From Chryseobacterium sp. ISL-6 (GTDB lineage: Bacteria > Bacteroidota > Bacteroidia > Flavobacteriales > Weeksellaceae): a DNA stretch of 64,000 nucleotides. The notes under the pieces are model-generated. The model did no database searches and was not told the DNA's origin. It worked only from the letters and a program-made list of their open reading frames with translations. This document shows positions 8,077 to 16,260 of this stretch, one piece after another (position 1 is the stretch's first letter; the number at the start of each line of letters is the position of its first letter). Where the stretch lies: the NCBI RefSeq assembly GCF_018613715.1, contig NZ_JAGGPT010000006.1, forward strand, positions 558,001-622,000, in the 5' to 3' direction. The position numbers and the translations under genes were made by a program.

Positions 8077-10671
8077 TTAGAAGTTGAAAGATAATGTTGC
8101 GGACCAAGTTCTTCCGAAACCAAAATATACACGGTTTCCATCAGCTATACCTTTATACATTCTACCTGCTTGTTCATAAGTTTTCCCTTTGTCAGGATCG
8201 TTATTAGCAGTAATTTTATCACTACCAAAAGTGTTTGTAGCACCATCGGCAATATAAGTAGTATCAAATAAATTATAAATGTTTGCTCCCACTGTAAAAT
8301 ACTGGCTGTTATCTCTTAATCTAATTTTGTATGATATACCAATATCTGTTAGGTTATAATCAGGTAATTGTAATACTCCTCTGTCTTGATTAGCAATATT
8401 TGAGAATGTAGCAATATCAATAGAAGAATATAATTTACCAACGAATCTCCAACCTCCATAAATACTCAAGTCTTTTACAGGTTTAATAGTAGCTCCTAAT
8501 GACGCTGTCATTTGTGGAATACTGTTGTTGCTTGATCCTCCTACTTTAACCTTATCGATGTAAAGTGTTGTTACATTTGAATCTCCTGCAACTGTCAAAG
8601 GTTGGTTGTTTCCATCGAATGTTGATCCGGTTGCATTTCCTTTGTAATAATAATCTCCCCAAGAGAACATTCCGTTAAACTCTACAAAATTATTAAGTTT
8701 ATAGTTTGCATCAACTTCAATACCTTGGTGGATTTCTGTAATGCCATTCATTTCTGCATAAGCATCTGTTACGTTTGGAACCGTAATATTTCTTCTTAAT
8801 GCTCTGTCTTTCCATTCTGTTCTATAAATGTTAACATTAGCATTAAATTTAGAAGATCTGAATCCGTATCCAACTTCTGCAGAGAATATTTTCTCGTTAG
8901 TTAACTGAGGGTTAACAACCTGCTGATTACTTGGATAAACTGCATTCATGAAAGGTTGCTTACTATAGTAACCAATGTTTCCAAACACATTGTGATTTTC
9001 GTTGATGTTATAGTTAAGTCCTCCCTTAACATTGTATCCAAATAAGTTTTTGAATCCAGTCTTTCTATTAACGATCTGATCTCTTTGTTTTGTAACGCCA
9101 TCAATTACAAACTCATCAATTCTTTGATAACCTTGGTTTGAAACTGACCCTTGTAAGAAGGCAGATATTTTATCATTGGTATATTCAACCTGACCAAATC
9201 CACTGTACCAAAGAACTTCACCATCATTACTGAAAGCTAATCTGTTCTCTAGAGGAACTTGGCTTCCTCCAAATGGGTTCCAAACCAACTTTTGGTAATC
9301 ATAAGTCTGATTAATGACATTAGGGGCAATGTTTTTATTAGTGTTATCCTTATAGCCGCTTGCTCCATATAAGTCAGAAGCAACCTGATAATGGTATCCA
9401 TAATAATATCTGTTATCTGTTCCAACTGAGAAATTCCAGTTATCATTGATCTTGTGTTGGAAGTTTGCTAAAATACCATACCAGTTGTGAGAATTGATAC
9501 TTGATCTACGAATTAAAGTTGCTCCATTTCCAGCAGCATTTACGTCGATAGCAGCATTTTCTTTAAAAATTTGGTCATAATTGTATAGACCTTGTGCGTC
9601 TCTAAAATATGGCTGGCCATTTGCATCAGTACCGTTAATTGTTTTATTGTTTACTCTACCAATATCTGCAGTTCCTCCACCTCTACCGTTAGACATGTAG
9701 GCAACAGTACTTAACTTGGATTTTTCACTCATTGTCCAATCCCAGTTAAACATAAGTACTGGTTTTGAATAATAATTAGATCTATTGGCAAGTGCAACTT
9801 TTCTGCCTTCAGCGTTTGTATAGTATCCCCAGTCTGAGTTATAAGTTCTGTCTGGTTTTCCATCCTTATCCGGATTATACTTAATATAGTCTGAAATAGA
9901 AGGTGCGAAAGATCTCTGATCATGCCATTGAGGAGATGACGTAATCATAAATTGGAAGTTATGCTTTTTGCTTGGCTCCCAACCTAAAGCAAAATAATAT
10001 GCATAAGATTCAAAATCTGTATTTTGAATATAAGTGCTACCAGCAGTTCTGCTTATTAAGAATGATGAAGACCATCCGTTGTTTAATTTTCCTGTATTGT
10101 AAGCAAATGATGTTTTTAAGTAATCGTTATTACCAACGCCCAATCTTATTACACCACCTTTCTTCATATCTGCTGAACGGGTAATAAAGTTAATTGTTCC
10201 TCCAACAGAAGCAATTCCTAATTTAGATGAGCCTAAACCTCTTTGAGTTTGGATGAAACTTGTAACATCAGATAAGCCTGTCCAGTTAGAATAGTACACT
10301 GTACCACCCTCCATATCATTTACAGGCATACCGTTTACCATTACAGCGATATTTCGAGATTCAAAACCTCTCATCACAATACCTCCGTCTCCAAAACCTC
10401 CTCCTGATTTAGTAGCATACACAGAAGGTGTAGTGTTTAAAATCTCAGTAAGTTCTTGGTTACCTAATCTTTCGATAATTTGTGCTGCTTTAATAGTAGA
10501 AGCTGCAACAGGTGTCTTTCTATCTTTAGCGATATCGGTTACACCTTGTAAAATTACCTCCTCAATGTCTTTAGACCTTTTGATTGTGTCCTGTGTTTCT
10601 TGAGCGTAATAAACACTAGCTGTAGACAATGTAATTACTACAGTCAGTATCGATTTGTTGATTAATTTCAT
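8077..10671 (-). CDS. TonB-dependent outer-membrane receptor
   Basis: 864 residues. A signal peptide ends near VYYAQ, then a plug domain (about 45-165: TPVAASTIKAAQI, GGIVMRGFESRN, VMVNGMPVND) and a beta-barrel that ends in Phe (SATLSFNF). No N-terminal carboxypeptidase-like (SusC-type) extension is present, so this is a classical TonB receptor, not a SusC. There is no SusD partner. The substrate cannot be inferred; a siderophore, metal or other nutrient is possible. It is monocistronic with its own terminator and a 209-bp upstream spacer. Confidence 0.92.
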   Translation of the reverse strand: MKLINKSILTVVITLSTASVYYAQETQDTIKRSKDIEEVILQGVTDIAKDRKTPVAASTIKAAQIIERLGNQELTEILNTTPSVYATKSGGGFGDGGIVMRGFESRNIAVMVNGMPVNDMEGGTVYYSNWTGLSDVTSFIQTQRGLGSSKLGIASVGGTINFITRSADMKKGGVIRLGVGNNDYLKTSFAYNTGKLNNGWSSSFLISRTAGSTYIQNTDFESYAYYFALGWEPSKKHNFQFMITSSPQWHDQRSFAPSISDYIKYNPDKDGKPDRTYNSDWGYYTNAEGRKVALANRSNYYSKPVLMFNWDWTMSEKSKLSTVAYMSNGRGGGTADIGRVNNKTINGTDANGQPYFRDAQGLYNYDQIFKENAAIDVNAAGNGATLIRRSSINSHNWYGILANFQHKINDNWNFSVGTDNRYYYGYHYQVASDLYGASGYKDNTNKNIAPNVINQTYDYQKLVWNPFGGSQVPLENRLAFSNDGEVLWYSGFGQVEYTNDKISAFLQGSVSNQGYQRIDEFVIDGVTKQRDQIVNRKTGFKNLFGYNVKGGLNYNINENHNVFGNIGYYSKQPFMNAVYPSNQQVVNPQLTNEKIFSAEVGYGFRSSKFNANVNIYRTEWKDRALRRNITVPNVTDAYAEMNGITEIHQGIEVDANYKLNNFVEFNGMFSWGDYYYKGNATGSTFDGNNQPLTVAGDSNVTTLYIDKVKVGGSSNNSIPQMTASLGATIKPVKDLSIYGGWRFVGKLYSSIDIATFSNIANQDRGVLQLPDYNLTDIGISYKIRLRDNSQYFTVGANIYNLFDTTYIADGATNTFGSDKITANNDPDKGKTYEQAGRMYKGIADGNRVYFGFGRTWSATLSFNF

Positions 10672-10704
10672 AATCGTTAGTAATAGTTAGATTTAAATTT
10701 TATG

Positions 10705-10732
10705 CAAAAGTCGATAAATAAAATTTAACCAA
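10705..10732 (-). promoter_or_regulatory. Weak promoter candidate for the TonB receptor
   Basis: On the minus strand TTG (10730-10732), a 17-bp spacer and GACTTTTG (10705-10712), one base off TAnnTTTG. The position, 33 bp before the ATG, is right, but the match is imperfect. Confidence 0.3.
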
Positions 10733-10880
10733 TATTAACTCAATGTTAATTTTTAACTAATATTAAGAATTATTAACGTGTTGATTAGTAGTATTTTAAC
10801 TAAAAGCAGTGTTTTTGTGTTAAAAAAATGCATTGCATAATATGTAAAAAAGCATGCTTATTTTTGTTAAAAATACAACG

Positions 10881-11741
10881 TTACTTCACGGCTTTGAGGC
10901 TTAAATCAATGTTCTCAGCGGAGTGAGTAAGGGCTCCTGCAGAGATGTAGGTCACACCTGTAGTTGCGATTTCTTTAAGTTCATCTCTGGTGATTCCTCC
11001 TGATGCTTCAGATTCGCAAGAACCATTAATCATATCTACGGCTTGTTTCATCATTTTTACATCCATATTATCAAGCATGATTCTGTCTACTTTTGCTTTA
11101 ATTGCTTCCTGAACTTCATCTAAATTTCTGGTTTCAACCTCAATTTTAAGCTTTTTCTTATTTTTTTTGATATAATCTTTAGCCATTTTTACGGCATTGG
11201 TAATGCTGCCATTATAATCAATGTGATTGTCTTTCAGCATGATCATATCATAAAGGCCATATCGGTGATTGGTACCTCCGCCAATAGAAACAGCCCATTT
11301 TTCACAAATTCTAAAATTGGGAGTTGTTTTTCTGGTATCTAATAATTTGGTTTTAGTACCCACTAATCTTGAATCCCATTCGTGAGTAAGTGTTGCAATT
11401 CCACTCATTCTCTGCATGCAGTTTAAGATGAGTCGTTCCGTAGAAAGTATAGATTGAGCACTTCCAGTAACAATAAAGGCAACATCGCCTACTTTGGCTG
11501 CCTCTCCATCTTTGATAAAAGTCTCTACTTTTAAATTTTTATCGAAAGTCTTAAAGATAATTTCGGCTAATTCAACCCCAGCAAGAATACAATTTTGCTT
11601 TACTAAAAGTTTGGCACTTTGTTTAAGATCTTTGGGAATTGTGGATAACGTGGAGTGATCCCCGTCCTGAATATCCTCTTCAAGAGCTGATTTTATAAAA
11701 GTTTTAAGTGCCTTATCTGTTACGTAGTTTGGCTTTTTCAT
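10881..11741 (-). CDS. nadC: Nicotinate-nucleotide pyrophosphorylase (carboxylating), quinolinate phosphoribosyltransferase
   Basis: 286 residues. Family motifs are RMSGIAT (111-117), DTRKT (135-139), GGGTNHR (154-160) and IMLKDNH (167-173), the last two lining the quinolinate/PRPP site. It converts quinolinate and PRPP to nicotinate mononucleotide in de novo NAD synthesis. It starts 12 bp after nadB, so the two form an operon; nadA is not in the window. Confidence 0.95.
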   Translation of the reverse strand: MKKPNYVTDKALKTFIKSALEEDIQDGDHSTLSTIPKDLKQSAKLLVKQNCILAGVELAEIIFKTFDKNLKVETFIKDGEAAKVGDVAFIVTGSAQSILSTERLILNCMQRMSGIATLTHEWDSRLVGTKTKLLDTRKTTPNFRICEKWAVSIGGGTNHRYGLYDMIMLKDNHIDYNGSITNAVKMAKDYIKKNKKKLKIEVETRNLDEVQEAIKAKVDRIMLDNMDVKMMKQAVDMINGSCESEASGGITRDELKEIATTGVTYISAGALTHSAENIDLSLKAVK

Positions 11742-11753
11742 ATGGTATGCTTT

Positions 11754-13325
11754 TTAAGCTAAATCTTTATTGTAAAATGCTCCTTTGTTCTCTGTCATTT
11801 CCATAGATTGGGTAATGATGAGGTAGGCAACGGTTGTTAAGTTTCTTAGTTCTGATAATTGAGGAGAAAGAATAGAGTAGTGGTAGATCTCGTCAACAGC
11901 AGCTGCTATTTCATGATGTTTTTGCAGTGCCATCTTCAGACGTCTGTTGCTTCTTACGATACCTACTAAATCACTCATCATTTCCTGAAGCTGTTTTCTA
12001 AGATAACTAACGATGACCATTTCATCGATAATTTTCATTCCTTCTTCATTCCATTCCGGTACAGCTTTTAAGTCATCAAAATTGAAATTATTTTTATTCA
12101 ACAATTCTACTGTTTTAATTGCTGCATTATGTCCAAAAACGAGACCTTCAAGTAAAGAGTTGGAAGCTAGTCTGTTGGCTCCATGTAACCCTGAATTGGT
12201 ACATTCTCCGACTGCAAATAAATTATTGATTGATGATTGTCCGTCTTTGTCGACTTCAATTCCGCCCATCAAGTAATGGCAAGCGGGAACAACCGGGATG
12301 AGTTGTGTAAAAGGATCGATGGCTTCTTCTCTGCATTTTTTATAAATGTTGGGGAAATGATCCAGGAATTTTTCTTTATTCATTTCTCTGCAGTCTAGGC
12401 CTACATATTCATCACCGGAGATTTTCATTTCGTTATCAATGGCTCTGGCTACGATATCTCTTGATGCAAGTTCTTCACGTTCGTCATATTTGTGCATGAA
12501 TTTTTCCCCTCTCTTGGTTCTAAGTTTAGCCCCATCTCCCCGAACGGCTTCAGAAATTAAGAAAAGCATTCCATCAATTTTGCTATACAATGCTGTTGGA
12601 TGGAATTGGTAATACTGCATATTAGAAACATTTCCTTTCGCTCGTGCAACAAAAGCAATCCCGTCACCAGTTGCAATGGTTGGGTTGGTTGTGTTTTTAT
12701 AAACATGTCCTGCACCTCCTGTTGCCACAAGTGTTATTTTTGAAGTGATCTTTTTAATGGCTTTGGATTTTTCATCCAAAATATATGCACCATAACAATG
12801 GATGTCACCTTCATTTAATTCTTTTCCCGGAACATGATGTTGTGTGATGATATCAATGACATAATGATGATCTAATATCTCAATATTTGGGCTGTTTTTG
12901 GCCGTTTGTAAAAGGGCTCTTTCAATTTCAAAACCGGTAATGTCTTTATGGTGAACAATTCTGTTTTCCGTATGTCCGCCTTCTCTACCTAGTGCAAACT
13001 CACCATTTTTCATGTCGAATTTTGCACCCCATTCTACAATTTCATTGAATCTTTTAGGAGCTTCTTTTACGACCATTTCAACAACATCACGTTTACTTTC
13101 ACCGTCACCGGCGCGCATAGTATCTTCAATGTGTTTGTCGAAATTGTCTTTTTTGAAATCTGTAACCACAGCTAAGCCGCCTTGTGCATATTTAGTGTTG
13201 CTTTCATCCTCATCGGACTTTGTTACTATGATTATCTTGGCATCAGGAAGTTGTTCAGAAACTTTAATGGCATAAGAAAGTCCCGAGATTCCGGAACCAA
13301 TTATTAATACATCCGCTTTTATCAT
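11754..13325 (-). CDS. nadB: L-aspartate oxidase
   Basis: 523 residues. FAD-binding GSGISG (10-15), the succinate-dehydrogenase-type flavoprotein motifs TKYAQGG (44-50), HPTALY and an arginine-rich helical C-terminus. It oxidises aspartate to iminoaspartate, which NadA condenses to quinolinate. It follows the nitroreductase gene by 29 bp and precedes nadC by 12 bp. Confidence 0.95.
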   Translation of the reverse strand: MIKADVLIIGSGISGLSYAIKVSEQLPDAKIIIVTKSDEDESNTKYAQGGLAVVTDFKKDNFDKHIEDTMRAGDGESKRDVVEMVVKEAPKRFNEIVEWGAKFDMKNGEFALGREGGHTENRIVHHKDITGFEIERALLQTAKNSPNIEILDHHYVIDIITQHHVPGKELNEGDIHCYGAYILDEKSKAIKKITSKITLVATGGAGHVYKNTTNPTIATGDGIAFVARAKGNVSNMQYYQFHPTALYSKIDGMLFLISEAVRGDGAKLRTKRGEKFMHKYDEREELASRDIVARAIDNEMKISGDEYVGLDCREMNKEKFLDHFPNIYKKCREEAIDPFTQLIPVVPACHYLMGGIEVDKDGQSSINNLFAVGECTNSGLHGANRLASNSLLEGLVFGHNAAIKTVELLNKNNFNFDDLKAVPEWNEEGMKIIDEMVIVSYLRKQLQEMMSDLVGIVRSNRRLKMALQKHHEIAAAVDEIYHYSILSPQLSELRNLTTVAYLIITQSMEMTENKGAFYNKDLA

Positions 13326-13354
13326 ATGCTTGCTTTAAGACAATGGTCTAATCA

Positions 13355-13981
13355 TTAAATAAATTTAAACAATTTTTCGTTTGGTTTCCTTACTTTTTTC
13401 ATGTGCTGAAAGAGATCTTCTTCAGAACGGTAGCCAATTGCCAGTGTAACAGTTACTTTTTCTGTTTCCGGGTTTATATCCAGGATTTTTTCAATTAAAT
13501 CTTCACGAAAACCTTCCATTGGGCAGGTGTCTATATTTTCAATAGCTGCTGCATACATTAAATTTGCTAAAACGATATACGATTGCTTTTCTGCCCAGTT
13601 GAAAATTTCATCCTGGTTTTTTTGATTAACGTGCTGGCTTATACTATTTTTAAAAAGATTTAGGTTTTCTAAAGGAATATCTCTTACTTCAGAAATGTGA
13701 TTGAAATAGCCCCGGATGTAGCTTTCGTCAATTGTTTTTTTTGAAATAATAACAATGAGATGAGAGCATGTAGAAATTTGAGATGGATTATAAAAAGCCG
13801 GAATTAGTTTTTGTTTCATTTCCTCGCTTTCAACAACTAAGATTTTATAAGGTTGCAGCCCCAAAGAACTTGCAGACAGTTTTCCTGACTCAAGAATATT
13901 GTGAAGTGTTTCCTGAGGTATAATCTCTTTATTGAATTTTTTTACAGAATATCTTCTGCTTAAAGCTTCCAAATAATTCAT
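13355..13981 (-). CDS. Nitroreductase family NAD(P)H-dependent oxidoreductase
   Basis: 208 residues with the nitroreductase FMN-binding N-terminus (SRRYSVKKFN, 8-17), a middle segment SASSLGLQPYKILVV and the C-terminal LAIGYRSEED. Such enzymes are homodimeric flavoproteins that reduce nitro compounds, quinones or flavins; the natural substrate is unknown. It lies first in a probable operon with nadB and nadC. A TAAATTTG box is exactly four bases before the ATG, so the transcript may be leaderless. Confidence 0.88.
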   Translation of the reverse strand: MNYLEALSRRYSVKKFNKEIIPQETLHNILESGKLSASSLGLQPYKILVVESEEMKQKLIPAFYNPSQISTCSHLIVIISKKTIDESYIRGYFNHISEVRDIPLENLNLFKNSISQHVNQKNQDEIFNWAEKQSYIVLANLMYAAAIENIDTCPMEGFREDLIEKILDINPETEKVTVTLAIGYRSEEDLFQHMKKVRKPNEKLFKFI

Positions 13982-13985
13982 AGGA

Positions 13986-13993
13986 CAAATTTA
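13986..13993 (-). promoter_or_regulatory. -7 box (TAAATTTG) of the nitroreductase-nadBC operon
   Basis: A perfect TAnnTTTG on the minus strand, four bases from the ATG at 13981. Confidence 0.5.
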
Positions 13994-14049
13994 AGAATTG
14001 AATATGAATAAAATGGAGTTGTTATGAATTATCTGTTTATAAATAACAC

Positions 14050-14086
14050 AAAAAAAGGATTGCTCCATTTTTGAAGCAACCCTTTT
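14050..14086 (-). terminator. Intrinsic terminator of the first T9SS type B gene
   Basis: Stem AAGGATTGCTCC / GAAGCAACCCTT around a short A/T loop, pairing well with G-U steps, with a run of T on the minus strand. It lies 20 bp past the stop codon at 14107. Confidence 0.8.
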
Positions 14087-14106
14087 GATATGAATGAATG
14101 TTTATA

Positions 14107-15010
14107 TTATTCTCTATTCTTCACCAATATCCAACCTGAATATTTAATCGGAGTGTTCTTTTTGTCATTTTCATTCCATGTTACAGAAAACCAGTAGCTT
14201 CCTGTGGAAACCTTTCTACCGCCAATAGTTCCGTCCCAAGTGTATTTATTAGATTTGTCACCCTGATGGATTTTAGCACCATATCTATCGTAGATGCTAA
14301 ATACCAGATTTTGTTTACCAGCAAGGGCTGAATAATCTATTACATCATTTACTCCATCTCCATTAGGAGTAATTACATTAATTAAATTAGGAATAGTTAT
14401 GGTAATGTCGATTGGTTCACAATCATAGGCATCTTTTACAAATAGGTTGCATTCCCCTCTTGGTAAGTTAGTGAACACATTAGAATCTTGCCAGTTGATA
14501 TTGTCTAATGAGTATTGATATGGAGGAGTTCCACCAATGGCATTTACTGTGATCGTGCTGCTTGAAATATCTACATTGGTAATAACTGGTTGTTCAGCAG
14601 GATATACTTTTACGTTTTGAGTGGCAACACATTCTCCTGTTTTTAGTTTAACCCAATAAACACCTACTCCTACATTGGTAATAGCCTGTGTTGTTGCTCC
14701 TGTGCTCCAAAGATAAGATGCAAAACCTGGACCTGCATCCAAAGTAGTTTTGTCCTCTATACAAATTATTTTGTCTTTTAGAACAGTAGAAAGTACGGGA
14801 GCTAGTACAATTAGAGTGACTTTAGCCACTGCGTAACACCCGTTTGAGTTGGTGACTCTGATATACACGACTCCGTTTGGTGCAATATAAGCAGTTGGAG
14901 TGGCTATTTCGTTTGTTCCGTTTTGAGCATCTGCTAGAGATGGATAATATTTTTTAGTCAATACTCCCGGAGTTCCTGTTACAATAGCGGTCGTAAGATT
15001 AAATAATGCT
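14107..15010. repeat. Paralogous DNA segment shared with 16261-17170
   Basis: The 3' half of this gene is nearly the same at DNA level as the matching part of the gene at 16261-18519; for example, the stretch around 14650-14740 differs from 16800-16890 at only a few positions. This points to recent duplication or gene conversion. Boundaries are approximate. Confidence 0.6.
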
Positions 15011-16104
15011 GTTGAGGGATTTGCCTCAAGGAAACAGGATCTTAAAGTGGTATCGTTTACAGTGACAATTGGAGCAACTTTTAAAGTTACTGTTGCGTCA
15101 TTATTGTCGCATAATACAGATGTTGGGTCTTTTATAACGACAGAAATATTGGTATCTGAAGTGTATTGGAAATTTGTGGGATTAGGAATTGGTGTTCCAC
15201 TTCCTGTAATGTAATATGTAAAGGTATAATTAGTAGGTGTTGTTGTAAACTGTGAGTTTAATGTCGTAAGATCAATAGTTGCCATTCCAGCTAAATCTGG
15301 GCAAATCGATTTTGTAATTGCAGTTTGTAAAAGAGGGATTTTATCAACATAAACTTTTACATTTTTAATAGAGTGTCTGGCTCTTGCTCCTCCTGTAGAT
15401 GCTGAAAAACCGAAATACCCAACAGTCATTGCGGCTGCAGCTCCGGAAGGTGCAAAGGATTGGTTTACGATTAATGTACCATCAAGTGTTATTTTTACGA
15501 TCCAATTGGCAGGAGCTGCGGGGTCTACCTCTCCGCTTACTTCAACATGTTTGTAAGTTGTTCCTTGAAATGGTTGTGTTGAATTAAGATCTGCTGAGTG
15601 AAAAGAGCTTCCCGGAACATTATAAAACTCGACATTATTAGTGTCTGTCGTATTTTGAACTTGTCCATAGGCAACATGTACTTTACTCATTCCTGAGCTT
15701 CCTGTAGCATTGTTATAAGTGTCAAAAGCCGTAATAAAACCGATTGCATTTTGAGATACACCTAGCCCGGAACCGAGGATGCTTGCGATTGGTGGATTGG
15801 CCAGATACCAAAACGCGATACCGTCGCCGGTATAAGTTTGATTGGAGTCCATTCTAAAATCGAACTCTACTCTCCACTTGTCACAATACTTTAAGTTTAT
15901 AGGCTCATTTAATCTTATAGAACCTGATTTATCATTGGTGTCGGGCGTAAGCTGTACAAAATCCGTATTCACAACGGTGGGAGCAACCATTGTCCATCCC
16001 GTAGTATTTACGGGATTACCTGCTAGCTGATAAGTTTGTGATATGAGCTGTATTGGAAGACAAAGTAAAATAAGAAGGAAATAAAAAAGTATAGTTTTTT
16101 TCAT
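14107..16104 (-). CDS. T9SS type B secreted protein with L-type lectin-like head
   Basis: 665 residues. A signal peptide ends near LISQ; residues ~23-250 form an L-type (legume-like) lectin domain with YCDKWRVEFDF and GDGIAFWYL. Then come a short Ig-like linker, one ~85-residue repeat module (LFNLTTA ... KKYYPSLAD ... ATPTAYIAP ... VYIRVTN), a segment with TTLDAGPGFASYLWSTGAT and the C-terminal type B sorting domain (VITPNGDGVND ... YDRYG ... WDGT ... TGSYWF). The protein should be exported by T9SS. Compared with its two lectin paralogues it lacks one repeat module. Confidence 0.9.
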   Translation of the reverse strand: MKKTILFYFLLILLCLPIQLISQTYQLAGNPVNTTGWTMVAPTVVNTDFVQLTPDTNDKSGSIRLNEPINLKYCDKWRVEFDFRMDSNQTYTGDGIAFWYLANPPIASILGSGLGVSQNAIGFITAFDTYNNATGSSGMSKVHVAYGQVQNTTDTNNVEFYNVPGSSFHSADLNSTQPFQGTTYKHVEVSGEVDPAAPANWIVKITLDGTLIVNQSFAPSGAAAAMTVGYFGFSASTGGARARHSIKNVKVYVDKIPLLQTAITKSICPDLAGMATIDLTTLNSQFTTTPTNYTFTYYITGSGTPIPNPTNFQYTSDTNISVVIKDPTSVLCDNNDATVTLKVAPIVTVNDTTLRSCFLEANPSTALFNLTTAIVTGTPGVLTKKYYPSLADAQNGTNEIATPTAYIAPNGVVYIRVTNSNGCYAVAKVTLIVLAPVLSTVLKDKIICIEDKTTLDAGPGFASYLWSTGATTQAITNVGVGVYWVKLKTGECVATQNVKVYPAEQPVITNVDISSSTITVNAIGGTPPYQYSLDNINWQDSNVFTNLPRGECNLFVKDAYDCEPIDITITIPNLINVITPNGDGVNDVIDYSALAGKQNLVFSIYDRYGAKIHQGDKSNKYTWDGTIGGRKVSTGSYWFSVTWNENDKKNTPIKYSGWILVKNRE

Positions 16105-16204
16105 TGTTATTAGGTTATTTGTTTTTGAGATATTTTAAGTATGATAAATAATAGATTTTTAGTTTTAGTTTATACAAAATACGTCTTTGGATCTGATTTG
16201 ATAA

Positions 16205-16238
16205 AAAGAATCACTTCCGTTTTAAGGAGTGATTCTTT
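16205..16238 (-). terminator. Intrinsic terminator of the second T9SS type B gene
   Basis: Stem AAAGAATCACT / AGTGATTCTTT extended by CC/GG across one bulged T, with a short loop. It lies about 22 bp past the stop at 16261; the next gene's start is at 16104. Confidence 0.8.
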
Positions 16239-16260
16239 ATCTCTTGATTACCTATTTTAG

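Noticed and set aside
9249..9446. Small minus-strand ORFs inside the TonB receptor gene, and similar ones in other long genes
   Set aside because: They lie in another frame of an intact, clearly coding gene, have no domain or start signal, and are shadows.
10850..10859. Palindrome AAGCATGCTT just past nadC, possible terminator
   Set aside because: No loop and no adjacent T run on the nadC strand; too short to call.
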